A stretch of 64,000 nucleotides of DNA from Xenorhabdus ehlersii. Its GTDB lineage: Bacteria; Pseudomonadota; Gammaproteobacteria; Enterobacterales; Enterobacteriaceae. This document shows, piece by piece, positions 34,168 to 43,581 of the stretch. The DNA lies in contig NZ_RAQI01000002.1 of the NCBI RefSeq assembly GCF_003610465.1, positions 434,001-498,000 on the forward strand. Direction: 5' to 3'. Made by a program: the position numbers and the translations under genes. The notes under the pieces were generated by a model. It had not been told where the DNA came from. It ran no database searches and saw nothing but the letters and a program-made list of their open reading frames with translations. The first letter of the stretch is position 1. The number at the start of each line of letters is the position of its first letter.

Positions 34168-36176
34168 TCCTGATTCTCCTTATCTTTCATTGGGCAGTGG
34201 GCAACGAACATTGAGCCTTCACTTGCTGCTGCAAGTAAAATGGCAGGGTTAGCGGGTGCCAGTAAATCACCGGGACTACCGCCGGAGTTCAGATTAATAG
34301 ACGGGCCTTTGATATCAATACCGCCTGCATGAAGCACAACAAAACTCCCGCCAACACGTAGGGTAAGTTTACTGCCACTTTGTAGTGTCAGATCCCCTTG
34401 CGCATCAATACTGACAATACCCTGAATCTTTTCTGCCAGATCGCCTTTAATTTGCAACGAGCGGTCACCGTCAATCTGCTCAAGATAGTTTCCTGTGGTT
34501 TTATGATCTTGTTGACCTTCGACTGTGATTTTACGATTGTTGGCGATAACCAATTCATCGTCATGCCCGATGCTGGTTGTACGGTCATAGTTAATGCGTT
34601 CGTCGCGTGAATTGAGCACCTTAATGGCGAGATTTTTTTGCGCATGAATAAAGATCTCTTCACGATCTTTCTCATCCTCAAAACGCAGTTCGTTAAACCC
34701 CTGGCCTTTATGCGTCTTCGAGCGGATTGACATCTGAGTTTTTGCCATCGGCAGGCGGTTTGGCGGAATATTATTGGCATGATATGCCCGCCCGACAATA
34801 ATCGGCTGGTCGGGATCACCGTGTATAAAATCCACTAACACTTCGTGACCAATGCGGGGAATGGCAATCATCCCCATTAATTGACCTGCCCACGCTTGAC
34901 TGACGCGTACCCAGCAGGAGCTTTGATCATTGAATTTACCGTATCTATCCCAGTCAAACTGAACCCGAACACGTCCGTGTTCATCACAAAAAATTTCCTC
35001 GCCCTCCGGTCCAACAACCGTGGCAATATGAGGGCCTTCCATTTTGGGTTTCGGATAGGGCGAAGGACGATAAGAATTTTTACGGCTGGTGAAAGTAAAC
35101 TGATTGGAAAGCCAAGTGCCGCTGCCGCCGGACTGGGTTTCATCGGCTTGTGGTTGTTGCCCTGAATGAGTTATCTGAATTAATTGCCATTGATCATTAA
35201 AGGTTTCTTTGGGATGGTCTGTCAGGTCAACTAATTGCCCCGGCCACATGGCAAAACAGTCACCATTACCGTTACCAAGTTGAGTATCTCGGCGTAAATA
35301 TTCCAGACGATACTGGCTTGCCCGTTGCCCTAATTCGTCATCTTTATAGCGGCTGGGAAAATCGTAATAGTTGTAGCTTTTCAGTATTCGTTGGTTGGCA
35401 AGGTTACGCCCTTCATACCAGAATTCTCGGTTCCAACGTGGATTTTTGAAAGTCCGGTCTTTGGCAGTGACATTGGTAACGCCAACCTGTTCTGACCAAT
35501 TTAACTGCTGGATACAGGTCGTCGTGCCCGTCACATCAGTTTCTGGACGATAGGCCACACTGATAACCTGATTGAGAGACAGACAGGAATCGTGAAACAT
35601 GATGTGCTGTTCATGTTGTTCCTGATCGAAAGTGAAGTAATAAAAAATGCCTTCATCAGCCAGTAAACGCTGAATAAAAGCCAAATCACTTTCATCATAC
35701 TGAACGCAAAATTCCCGCGGTGGATGTTTGTAACCGAGCGCAAAGGAAATGTTTCGGACGCCATTTTCTTTGAGCAGGGTTTCGACGATATCCACAACGG
35801 ATTGGTTCTGAAATATACGGCTATTCACCCGTAATGAGGCACGCCATAAAGGGGGATGAATGGTGATACGGTAGTGGCTGGTGTGACGTCCGGTAGAAAG
35901 TTGCGAAAATTGTGTCACCATGCCAGTGAGTTGTCGTTCAACTTTTCCATTGCGATGCACGGCAAAAGCTGCATTTTTGTCGAGAACATCGGCAAAGTCA
36001 ATCTCTGGGCTTTTACAGGTTAAAGCTGCTTCCAACCGAAAAGGGGTTGATAACGCTTCATGCAGGGTAAAATCGACAACGGCAAAGGTTTGTTCAGGTA
36101 ATTGTTCTGTAATGAGTGTAAATACCAAACCTGAGCGATCAACTAGTTGGGTCATTTTATCCATTATTTCACTCAT
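34164..36176 (-). CDS. vgrG: VgrG type VI secretion spike protein
   Basis: 670 residues with the gp27-like N-terminal region (FRLEAALTCKSPEIDF, YDESDLAFIQRLLADEGIFY), the gp5 OB domain (HIATVVGPEGEEIFCDEHGR, VRVQFDWDRYGKF) and a beta-helical C-terminus rich in ISI/LQS repeats ending in SGSKLTLRVGGS. The short tail after residue 640 has no enzymatic domain, so it is a structural carrier. The gene lies in an effector-immunity cluster on a mobile island. Confidence 0.95.
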   Translation of the reverse strand: MSEIMDKMTQLVDRSGLVFTLITEQLPEQTFAVVDFTLHEALSTPFRLEAALTCKSPEIDFADVLDKNAAFAVHRNGKVERQLTGMVTQFSQLSTGRHTSHYRITIHPPLWRASLRVNSRIFQNQSVVDIVETLLKENGVRNISFALGYKHPPREFCVQYDESDLAFIQRLLADEGIFYYFTFDQEQHEQHIMFHDSCLSLNQVISVAYRPETDVTGTTTCIQQLNWSEQVGVTNVTAKDRTFKNPRWNREFWYEGRNLANQRILKSYNYYDFPSRYKDDELGQRASQYRLEYLRRDTQLGNGNGDCFAMWPGQLVDLTDHPKETFNDQWQLIQITHSGQQPQADETQSGGSGTWLSNQFTFTSRKNSYRPSPYPKPKMEGPHIATVVGPEGEEIFCDEHGRVRVQFDWDRYGKFNDQSSCWVRVSQAWAGQLMGMIAIPRIGHEVLVDFIHGDPDQPIIVGRAYHANNIPPNRLPMAKTQMSIRSKTHKGQGFNELRFEDEKDREEIFIHAQKNLAIKVLNSRDERINYDRTTSIGHDDELVIANNRKITVEGQQDHKTTGNYLEQIDGDRSLQIKGDLAEKIQGIVSIDAQGDLTLQSGSKLTLRVGGSFVVLHAGGIDIKGPSINLNSGGSPGDLLAPANPAILLAAASEGSMFVAHCPMKDKENQE

Positions 36177-36319
36177 ATATTATCTCCATAATCTTTTATA
36201 TATCAATTTGTTAGTTAACGCTGAATGATAATTGTAATTTTAAAAATTCAAATAATCATTAGGTCCTATTATTTTTAAAATTTCATTTTTTCATTTTAAA
36301 TTATTTCATCTGTATATTT

Positions 36320-37156
36320 TTAAGCTACTCCAGTACCTGTATCTTTATTATCTGATTTTGTAAGGATTTTTTGGGTTATTGTTTTTTTAGGGCGCGCATT
36401 GTAATGCTCCTTATTTAACTCGCTGTTAGGAAATGGTGCTGGAATTGATTTTATATGAGGAATATTATTATCGACTTTCATATCACCTTCGAATGTTCCC
36501 GTTGCTTTACTCATCGCATTAATTTCACTCAAATCATTCCATGTTGCTTTGGGTTTCAATCCAGCACTGCCTAGGGCCTTCCATGTAAAATCAATGCAGC
36601 TATTCCAAGCTCCATTATAATTAAGGTCAAAATCAGGATTTTCTTTATCTTTGGCTAATTCACCATATTTACTTAATTTATTATAATGATCCTCTGTGAT
36701 TTCTATCGTACGGCTAAAACGTGGGTTTTCATAATGTATTGTGTCTTTTTTAGTTACTACTCCAGGGCCTGTAATGCCTGATTTAATAGGTGCAAATCCG
36801 TAGGCGTCATTAACTTTCCCATCTGAAATTTCATACCACATATGCCCAGCAGCTGAGGTTACTCTTTTACCTTTATCAAAATGAGGAGTTCCATCATTTT
36901 TATTAAGAGGGGTTCCTGGATGTGCAGCATAAATGGTAACAGTATATTTTTTTTCTAAAGAACTAACCAAATTTTTTACAAATTCAGGCCTTGCTTGTGG
37001 AGGTGGGCACTCGGCACATGGCTTACCTGCTGCATAATTTATGTTTTGATTTGGATAAGCAATTCCATTAATTAATTTCCTTTTATTTTCTACTGAACGG
37101 CTGTTATCTTTAATGATATTTACTAATGATTTTTCGGTTGAATTTACTGGTATCAT
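36320..37156 (-). CDS. Putative type VI effector, permuted papain-like (NlpC/P60 or LRAT-like) fold
   Basis: 278 residues, no signal peptide. The middle carries AAGHMWYEISDG (H105, E109) and later NSCIDFTWKALGSAGL (N185, C187). His before Cys with NxCxxF is the hallmark of circularly permuted NlpC/P60/LRAT-type enzymes, whose members cleave peptidoglycan peptides or acyl bonds. Early cysteines (CAECPP at 47-52) are extra. It sits between a membrane-anchored, immunity-like gene and vgrG, the usual place of a cargo effector. Substrate unknown; amidase is a reasonable guess because the partner protein is exported. Confidence 0.6.
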   Translation of the reverse strand: MIPVNSTEKSLVNIIKDNSRSVENKRKLINGIAYPNQNINYAAGKPCAECPPPQARPEFVKNLVSSLEKKYTVTIYAAHPGTPLNKNDGTPHFDKGKRVTSAAGHMWYEISDGKVNDAYGFAPIKSGITGPGVVTKKDTIHYENPRFSRTIEITEDHYNKLSKYGELAKDKENPDFDLNYNGAWNSCIDFTWKALGSAGLKPKATWNDLSEINAMSKATGTFEGDMKVDNNIPHIKSIPAPFPNSELNKEHYNARPKKTITQKILTKSDNKDTGTGVA

Positions 37157-37170
37157 ATTTATAAATCCTT

Positions 37171-37785
37171 TTATTTTATTGCATATTGCCTAATATAAAT
37201 AAAATAATCTAACTCATCTATTTTGAATTCTGGTAAGTTAGCTAAAACTTCAACTTGCAAACGGTACTGGCCATATTTATAGTCATGATAAAAATCTACT
37301 AAATTAAATAAATTATCACCCCACCCGCCAGAATATAGAGTTATATTTGAGTGATTTTTTTCATATATTAAATCTTCTGTTAAATTATCATTAATTTTAT
37401 ATATTTTTATATTAAAAATAGGGTTATTTTTATTTTCGGAGATAGATCCTTTTACTTTGAAAATATCACTTATATAGAAACCAAGATCAGATTCTTTTCG
37501 TTTTTTGATATTCAACATTATTTGAGGTGATGGAGTGTTGGCGGGAAAAAGATAGAGAAGTTTAGGTGTCGGTTGGGGGACATTCCAAAACACCATTTCT
37601 ACTTTTTCCCCTTTTTCATATAGTTTAATAGGAATTTCAATTGAGTGGTAATCGCCAATTGTAGTGGGTTTAGGATTTAAAAAAAAGTAAGGATCTTCTG
37701 TGGGGGGACGCATCCACTGGATTAGCATTACGATACCTGCCCCCAAAAAAGCAGCTAAAGTCAATAACATCGTTTTTTTCACCAT
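37171..37785 (-). CDS. Putative immunity protein for the VgrG-associated effector
   Basis: 204 residues from ATG 37785 (GGAAAG upstream). Residues 5-24 form one N-terminal membrane segment (MLLTLAAFLGAGIVMLI), so the beta-rich remainder faces the periplasm. The body recalls DUF5625-type proteins (SIEIPIKLYEKGEKVEM) often found beside polymorphic or type VI toxins. It lies 14 bases upstream of the effector. A periplasmic immunity protein implies a cell-wall or periplasmic target for the effector. Function inferred from position. Confidence 0.55.
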   Translation of the reverse strand: MVKKTMLLTLAAFLGAGIVMLIQWMRPPTEDPYFFLNPKPTTIGDYHSIEIPIKLYEKGEKVEMVFWNVPQPTPKLLYLFPANTPSPQIMLNIKKRKESDLGFYISDIFKVKGSISENKNNPIFNIKIYKINDNLTEDLIYEKNHSNITLYSGGWGDNLFNLVDFYHDYKYGQYRLQVEVLANLPEFKIDELDYFIYIRQYAIK

Positions 37786-38094
37786 ATTTGTTCTTTCCAT
37801 CCAGAAGCAAAGAAAATTTAGGATTCCGTGCCACAGTTAAATTAATAGCTACGATCTCATTACCTTTGAGAAGTGGAACCGACTAAAATCTGTTGTCCTA
37901 TCAATGACAACTATTTATCCTAGGTATATATACAGAACAAGATATAACAGAATAATTTATCTATTCAAGTGTAAATAGAGACACATAAAGAAAATTGTGA
38001 TTAACTTCTCTCCTTAAATAAAATCAGTTAATTACATCATTTAAATTTCATGTAACACAATAGATTCAAATTACACTGACGCGCTACGCTTGTC

Positions 38095-38140
38095 TTCTAT
38101 GGGTTATCTGGCTAATGTATTAACCAGATAATCCATAGAA
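38095..38140. repeat. Long hairpin between immunity gene and origin
   Basis: TTCTATGGGTTATCTGG (38095-38111) pairs with CCAGATAATCCATAGAA (38124-38140): 17 bp with one mismatch and a 12-base loop. No U-tract follows, so terminator function is uncertain. It may belong to the replication region. Confidence 0.6.
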
Positions 38141-38212
38141 TCTGAAAAATATTATTCCTGCCAGAAAAACTATTTTTCACAATCCTACCCTATTAAAGAA
38201 TTAAAGATAAAA

Positions 38213-38434
38213 CTGTTCACCCTGTTCACCTGTAAATATTTTTGTTTAAATTCAATTAATTAAATGATGATAACTTGAAACCAAACTCATCATTAGTCTT
38301 CATCCAACCCATCACCCTAAATCAGAAAAAGGGTGAATAGGGTTGAATACTCATGAACAGTTTAAAAACAACTATTAACCCTACAATGCTCTGAAATATC
38401 TGATTTAAATTATAGAGTGAATAGTGGTGAACAC
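38213..38434. other. P4-type replication origin (alpha iterons)
   Basis: The motif GGTGAACAG occurs inverted as CTGTTCACC twice in tandem (38213-38221, 38222-38230), partly at 38354-38360 (TGAACAG), with variants GGTGAATAG at 38332 and GGTGAACAC at 38426. Such GGTGAACA-type iterons are the binding sites of P4 alpha in ori and crr. The cluster lies directly beside the alpha-like gene and in AT-rich DNA, as expected for a satellite origin. Confidence 0.7.
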
Positions 38435-38474
38435 TTTTTTATATTTCTTTGAAAAATGTCTGTATAAGAAAAAA

Positions 38475-40913
38475 TTATTCTTCTGGCGGGTCATTCCTTG
38501 TCAGTTTTGGCATCCATTCACTGGCCGTGTCGATATTCAGGTTCATATTGCTACGAATACCGTATTTACTTTTTTTGCGCAGGTAATGCTGTCCATATTC
38601 TGCCAGTGCGCCCGGCATATCCATGCCAAAGCGGGTTACGGAAATGGGTTTATTCAGGTTGTTGCCTTTCATATAGGCAAGGTAAGCGTGATAAAGGTAC
38701 TTGCGGGGATTGAACGGCACAATCTCCGCATTGCCGATTAACAGGCCATCGGCTTCATCAGATGCAATCAGATAACCACAGAAATCGACTAGTGGATCTG
38801 TACCACGTTTGATATCCAGTGCTTCTTCTGATTTCTGTTGCTCTGCCAGTAAACGTCTTGCAGCTTGTGGTTCAGCGAACCTAAGCAGCAGGTGCCGAAT
38901 AATCACGGGTAATTCGGTCGCGATTTTATCCCGCAGGAATGGGTCGCGTTCGTTTTCTGGCACGACTTCGGAAAAGTTGAAGATTACCCGACGCCGCGAC
39001 ACACCACCACTGCGATCACTGAAACTCATGGCGTTATTGTTCACTGCCAGCACCACAGCAGGAATACGGGTGGAATAGGGTTGTTTGTGCTTCGGGTCAA
39101 TGGCAACTTCATCGCCACCTGTAATGGCCTTGATACCGGAGCCATCACCGACATAGCGAGTTTGGTCTGGTAGGATAATCAACGAATAGCCAACAATCAA
39201 CGCCCGTTCCCGTGGGTTTTCCAGTGCGGCCATGCTGGCGGAAACAGTGTTGCCTTTACCTGCCAGCATCGAGCAGATTTCAGCAAAGATGCTTTTGCCA
39301 CTGCCTCCGGCACCAGTGACTTCCAGAAAAAGCTGCCAATCGTAGCGATTCGCCAGCACCATAAACAGGGCTGCCAGTACTCGATTAAATTTGTTTTCAC
39401 AATGGGCTGTTGTCCGATTCAGCCAGTGCCAGAACTGTGGCGCATGGTTTTTCAGGGTTTCCCCTGAAATGGGGGAATTGAATTCAACGTCATTAGCAAG
39501 TAGCAGCCAGTCACTTTTACGATGCGACCGAAACTGGCAGGTTTTCAGGTCAAACACACCATTATTGAATCCGATTAAATGGCGTTTTGGCGGTTGTATC
39601 ATGGGAAGTTGTAATTTCAGGGCATCCACGGCAGAACTAATACCATGCGGTGAGTATGGTAGCTTTTCTTCCATAAAGGCAGCCACCATTTCCCGTTTTA
39701 AATCACGATCACTGACCGGACGCCAGACGATACCATCATAATGATGAACGCTTTCCGAAGCGCCATCCAGAGCCAAATTGCTGTCATAACGTGCCAGTAA
39801 CACTTCCCCGCGCTGACTGGCTCCCATCTGGCATAATGTCAGTTTCGAAGGCTTGGTATCATTAGACTGAGTGGCTGATTTTTTCTTGACGGGTACGGGT
39901 TGATAGAGCTCTTGAGAAAAGGCCTGCTTTGCTGCATCAATGCCATGCTGCTGACGATAATCATCCCAATCAGCTTTGTATTCCGTTGGTGGCAAGGTAA
40001 CCCAACCGTTCACTGCAAGGGCTGCTTTTTCTGCTGAGATCTTACCGATATTGACTTTGGGTTTGCCGTTCTTATCCAGTTCGTCGGGACTGTGCCAGTC
40101 ATTATCGGCGGCGAAAATAATTTTTGTATCCAACCAGCGCTCCCGAACTGCTTGAGCGACAGATAGCAAATTACCTGCATCCAGTGCCGCCAGAACAGTA
40201 CCTTTATAAAGTTGATTAACTGTGAACGCCGTGGCATAACCTTCGGTAATGATTACTGTGTCGGAGTGCTCTTCCAGCTCTGATACAGCAATAAATGCAC
40301 CTTTCTTCTGGCTACCAAAGAGTAATTTTTTCTCGCCATTGGGCTTAATGATCTGTGCGCCTGTTACTTTTTTATCCAATGTTGTCAGTGTCAACACTAT
40401 CGAATTATCGGACAGCAGCCGCTGACCAGGGCAATGCAGCCCTTTTGCGGTCAGATAGGGAGATTGCCCGGCGACAGTTTGCGCCATCAGTGCCGTCACT
40501 CTTTCAGCAATCGACTGTGTTGTTTGAATGCTTTCCCTATTTGGCTTGGGTTCTGGCAAAGGTAATGCCAGCGTATCCGCAATAACTTTTGCTGCTTCAA
40601 GAATCGAGATCCCTTTGGTTTTTGCCACTAAATCCAGCCCATCACCATAGTTTGGGGCGTCACATTGGCGACAATGCCAGTTGCCATGATGATGGTCGTC
40701 AATAAAGTGAAAACGGTCAGTACCACCGCAGACAGGGCAAGCGCCATGTTTCCCCTTTGCAGGAATGTCGATGCCGCATGCAGGCAGCAGATTTTCCCAA
40801 TGGTACATAGCGGATCTTTTCACGGTCTGAATCAGATCGAGCGATTTTTGTCCATCTGTTTTATCTGAAGATGTAAATTTAGGGCGAGTTTGGTTATGCT
40901 GTGTATCAGCCAT
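38475..40913 (-). CDS. P4 alpha-like primase/helicase/origin-binding protein
   Basis: 812 residues. From N- to C-terminus: a zinc-finger primase region (CPVCGGTDRFHFIDD, WHCRQCD at about 58-85), a Toprim-like segment (VIITEGYATAFT, IIFAADND), and a D5-type helicase domain with Walker A GAGGSGKSIF and motif VVLAVNNNAMSF with RRRVIFNF. The last 80 residues would bind origin iterons, which lie directly downstream. Phage P4 alpha has the same plan and similar length. It starts at ATG 40913 behind GAGAG. It would replicate the excised satellite. Confidence 0.9.
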   Translation of the reverse strand: MADTQHNQTRPKFTSSDKTDGQKSLDLIQTVKRSAMYHWENLLPACGIDIPAKGKHGACPVCGGTDRFHFIDDHHHGNWHCRQCDAPNYGDGLDLVAKTKGISILEAAKVIADTLALPLPEPKPNRESIQTTQSIAERVTALMAQTVAGQSPYLTAKGLHCPGQRLLSDNSIVLTLTTLDKKVTGAQIIKPNGEKKLLFGSQKKGAFIAVSELEEHSDTVIITEGYATAFTVNQLYKGTVLAALDAGNLLSVAQAVRERWLDTKIIFAADNDWHSPDELDKNGKPKVNIGKISAEKAALAVNGWVTLPPTEYKADWDDYRQQHGIDAAKQAFSQELYQPVPVKKKSATQSNDTKPSKLTLCQMGASQRGEVLLARYDSNLALDGASESVHHYDGIVWRPVSDRDLKREMVAAFMEEKLPYSPHGISSAVDALKLQLPMIQPPKRHLIGFNNGVFDLKTCQFRSHRKSDWLLLANDVEFNSPISGETLKNHAPQFWHWLNRTTAHCENKFNRVLAALFMVLANRYDWQLFLEVTGAGGSGKSIFAEICSMLAGKGNTVSASMAALENPRERALIVGYSLIILPDQTRYVGDGSGIKAITGGDEVAIDPKHKQPYSTRIPAVVLAVNNNAMSFSDRSGGVSRRRVIFNFSEVVPENERDPFLRDKIATELPVIIRHLLLRFAEPQAARRLLAEQQKSEEALDIKRGTDPLVDFCGYLIASDEADGLLIGNAEIVPFNPRKYLYHAYLAYMKGNNLNKPISVTRFGMDMPGALAEYGQHYLRKKSKYGIRSNMNLNIDTASEWMPKLTRNDPPEE

Positions 40914-41046
40914 TATCGTTATCTCTCAACGGTTATTGGTCAGACGCCCTGTATGTGTTGCGAGCACTATGGGGCGTTGTTTTATTTGGTTACTAAAATT
41001 AAAATGGTCATTACCATGTAATTTAAAATATCCTTGGGTAATTACC

Positions 41047-41220
41047 ATGTCAACACAAAAAGAAAAGCGTTCTCCCCAATACCAAATGAGATTGACGGAA
41101 GAATTCAGGCAACAACTTGAAGAACAGGCAAAAACCGATGGTGATGCTTCCCTTGCTACATGGATCAAGCGCGTACTTCGTAAAGAACTCCAATCACGTG
41201 GTATTGAACCCAAGGGTTGA
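41047..41220 (+). CDS. Small ribbon-helix-helix protein
   Basis: 57 residues (SPQYQMRLTEEFRQQLEEQA, LATWIKRVLRKELQSRG) with an Arc/MetJ-like ribbon-helix-helix pattern: a short strand, then two helices. It is on the opposite strand to alpha and AlpA, between them, and probably regulates one of the two. Its upstream sequence has only a weak ribosome site. Confidence 0.6.
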   Translation: MSTQKEKRSPQYQMRLTEEFRQQLEEQAKTDGDASLATWIKRVLRKELQSRGIEPKG

Positions 41221-41364
41221 ACCAGCCGACAATTAGTCAGGAGGATAGCTCCCATGCCGCTATCCTTTTGCTGTTTAAATAATAATTGCAAGACTTGCAT
41301 ATCTCTTAATGAAAGAATGATCTGCATTGTGAACGAATGCACCAAAATTCAGGCCAGTACTCAA

Positions 41365-41571
41365 TCAGGCACGAGACTCAGCAATCCGCTGATCCACCCA
41401 GCCATCAATTTCTGATTCAATAAATGCAACCGAACGAGGGCCAATTTTGACTTGCTTCGGAAATTTATCTTCTTTAATGAGCCTGTAGATCCATGCCTTG
41501 CTGTAGCCCGTTCTGCGCTGAACTTCTGGCAGGCGAATGAGACTTTCTTTAGATGTTGTCATTGTTGGCAT
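41365..41571 (-). CDS. alpA: AlpA-family transcriptional regulator
   Basis: 68 residues from ATG 41571 with GGGGG upstream. The helix-turn-helix IRLPEVQRRTGYSKAWIYRL and IKEDKFPKQVKIGPRSVAFI with the ending GWVDQRI are the AlpA pattern. In P4-like elements and the E. coli CP4-57 prophage, AlpA activates integrase/excision genes; P4 Vis is the excisionase relative. Here it lies between alpha and the P4-type integrase. Confidence 0.92.
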   Translation of the reverse strand: MPTMTTSKESLIRLPEVQRRTGYSKAWIYRLIKEDKFPKQVKIGPRSVAFIESEIDGWVDQRIAESRA

Positions 41572-42117
41572 GTATACCCCCTGTTATCGAGTCCTTGAAA
41601 TGCCTTGGTAAACGTTATTTGATGACAGAGGATTATTTAAAAATTCTGTTTAATTGAAAGCGTAAACTCTTTATGCAATTCGTAAAATTAAATACGGGTT
41701 ATTGAATGTATGAAAAATAGACTTGTGTGCCACGGGCACACAAGCATAAAGAATCATCAATACTGTGGCTATAATATCAAGATGAGTTAAATTCAATATA
41801 TATAACGCATTGAATTTAATTAATATTTTATAATACTCCTTTATTGTGTAAAAAAACAACCTTAGTTGCCCCAGGCAACAAAGTTTAAAAAAACACCATA
41901 TTTAATGGTTGCGATAACAAGATTAACTGTACGAAGGACAAAATAAAGAATTGACAAGATCAGAATGTGTGATTTTACCTGTTAATATATTGTCTGAAAA
42001 ACAGGCTATGCTGGCACTGCCAGCAAAGGATAAAAAATCACCCTATGATGGTTGTTGTACTATAAATCGTGCAAAAAACAGACTCTGCTGGCAGTGCCAA
42101 CAAAGTCTAAAAAAACA
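41572..42117. other. Regulatory region between alpA and integrase with four related hairpins
   Basis: About 550 AT-rich bases without a gene. Four hairpins with GGCA/TGCC-type stems, each followed by an A-rich tail, are spread from 41721 to about 42115 and are described as repeats. The interval should include the alpA promoter. Confidence 0.6.
41721..42115. repeat. Family of four short hairpin repeats
   Basis: Members: TGTGTGCC-ACG-GGCACACA (41722), GTTGCC-CCA-GGCAAC (41864), GCTGGC-ACT-GCCAGC (42009) and GCTGGC-AGT-GCCAAC (42082). Each stem is followed by a CAAAG-like box, a short A-rich stretch (TAAAAAA) and CATC/CACC-AT. The shared downstream tail shows that they are related copies rather than chance hairpins. 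Function unknown. Confidence 0.6.
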
Positions 42118-43416
42118 TCATATACTCAGCACGTTATAGGTATTATTCAAGATTATTTCCGGCGTTTTTTTTGCAAAATCATACGGTGTGATATGTTTTT
42201 CCCGGTTTGCATCCAGATAATCCGCCCACCATTGCACCATCAACCGCCGTTCGTCCAGATGTTTAGAGGTGTGAATATAGGCGGCTCTGACGCTCTTTCT
42301 TTCCACATGGCTTAACTGGCGTTCGATGGCATCATCATTCCACAAGCCCGACTCTCCCATTGCACCACGAGCCATTGTTCGGAATCCATGCCCGCAAACA
42401 TCGGTTTTGGTGTCGTATCCCATGCCACGAAGGGCATTGTTAACCGTGCTTTCACTCATGACCTTTTGTGGATCGTGATCGTTGGGAAACATGACTTCAC
42501 AATCTCCGCTCAGCTTGCGTAATGATTTGAACAGAATGACAGCCTGATGACTCAACGGTACAATATGCTCCGTTTTCATTTTCATGCCCCGTTCAGAGAA
42601 TTTAACCCCTTCAATGGCTTTTCTTGTGGCAGGGATTTTCCAGACTGCATTTTCAAGGTCGAGTTCTTCCCAACGCGCAAATCGCAGTTCACTGGAACGA
42701 ACAAACGTTAATAACGTCAGTTCTACTGCAATGCGGGTGATTAAACGCCCATGATAGCGAGAAAGCCGGCTCAAAAATTCAGGTAAACGTTCGTGAGGCA
42801 GGGCGGGATGATGTTTAGATTTAACAGTGGAAAGTGCGCCAGCCATGTCATTAGCCGGGTTGGAATCAAGAATATCGTTCTGGACGGCATAACGCATGAT
42901 GGAAGTGACACGTTGTTGTACTCGCTGGGCAATATCATGTTTGCCCTCGGCATCAACGGTTTTGATTGGCGCTAAAAGCTGGCTTGTCCGTAAAGTGGAA
43001 ATATCCAGCCTGCCAATATGCGGGAAAATATAATGTTCGAGGCTGCGCATGATACGGTTGCCGTGATCTTCACTCCAACGTTTATTGCTGGCGTGCCAGT
43101 CACGGGCGACTTTTTCAAAGGTATGTTTTCCTTTTACCCCAGCATATGCGCCTTTTTTCTCAGCTTTGGGATCAATGCCCTGAGCAATCAGCTTTTTAGC
43201 TTCGTCTCGTCTGGCACGAGCATCGGCTAGAGAGACGGTAGGGTAGACACCAAAAGCTAATCGGTCTTCTTTTTTATCAGTGGGGCGATAGTACTTCATG
43301 CGCCAGTACTTAGAGCCGCGAGTAGTGATCTCCAAATAGAGACCGCCACCATCAGCAAGTTTATAGGTTTTTTCTTTGGGTTTTGCTGTTTCGATGAGTC
43401 GTGCGTTTAGTTTCAT
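42118..43416 (-). CDS. P4-type tyrosine integrase
   Basis: 432 residues from ATG 43416. The N-terminal DUF4102 domain (KLADGGGLYLEITTRGSKYW) is typical of P4-like integrases that target tRNA genes. Catalytic residues: R in FVRSSELRFARWEE, HGFRTMARG, and Y in RKSVRAAYIHT. It starts 166 bases from the 3' end of tRNA-Leu, its likely attachment site, and reads away from it, the normal arrangement. It is intact, so the island could in principle still excise. The longer frame to 43812 includes tRNA sequence and is not coding. Confidence 0.93.
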   Translation of the reverse strand: MKLNARLIETAKPKEKTYKLADGGGLYLEITTRGSKYWRMKYYRPTDKKEDRLAFGVYPTVSLADARARRDEAKKLIAQGIDPKAEKKGAYAGVKGKHTFEKVARDWHASNKRWSEDHGNRIMRSLEHYIFPHIGRLDISTLRTSQLLAPIKTVDAEGKHDIAQRVQQRVTSIMRYAVQNDILDSNPANDMAGALSTVKSKHHPALPHERLPEFLSRLSRYHGRLITRIAVELTLLTFVRSSELRFARWEELDLENAVWKIPATRKAIEGVKFSERGMKMKTEHIVPLSHQAVILFKSLRKLSGDCEVMFPNDHDPQKVMSESTVNNALRGMGYDTKTDVCGHGFRTMARGAMGESGLWNDDAIERQLSHVERKSVRAAYIHTSKHLDERRLMVQWWADYLDANREKHITPYDFAKKTPEIILNNTYNVLSI

Positions 43417-43510
43417 TATAAGGGGCACATTTAAAATAGAAGTGTAGGTGCCCCTGATTATGCCCCGCCGTGCACGTTGATTGCAACAGACTAGAGTAGA
43501 CCCAAAAAGA

Positions 43511-43540
43511 AAAGACCTGATTGATTTATCAGGTCTTTCT
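43511..43540 (-). terminator. Terminator of the tRNA operon
   Basis: AAAGACCTGA and TCAGGTCTTT pair around an 8-base loop. On the minus strand TTTT follows. It lies 42 bases beyond the tRNA-Leu 3' end. Confidence 0.75.
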
Positions 43541-43581
43541 AAGAATGAGTTTACTAGAGTAGACGTTAGTAAACTTATGTT

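Larger units (their letters stand above)
37786..38474. other. Satellite intergenic region with origin-like repeats
   Basis: About 690 bases, very AT-rich, between the immunity gene and the 3' end of the alpha-like gene. It holds a long hairpin (38095-38140) and the iteron cluster (38213-38434), described separately. No gene is seen. Confidence 0.6.

Noticed and set aside
41721..42115. CRISPR array
   Set aside because: Repeats are hairpins of changing sequence with irregular spacing; no constant repeat-spacer units and no cas genes. No CRISPR array was found anywhere in the window.
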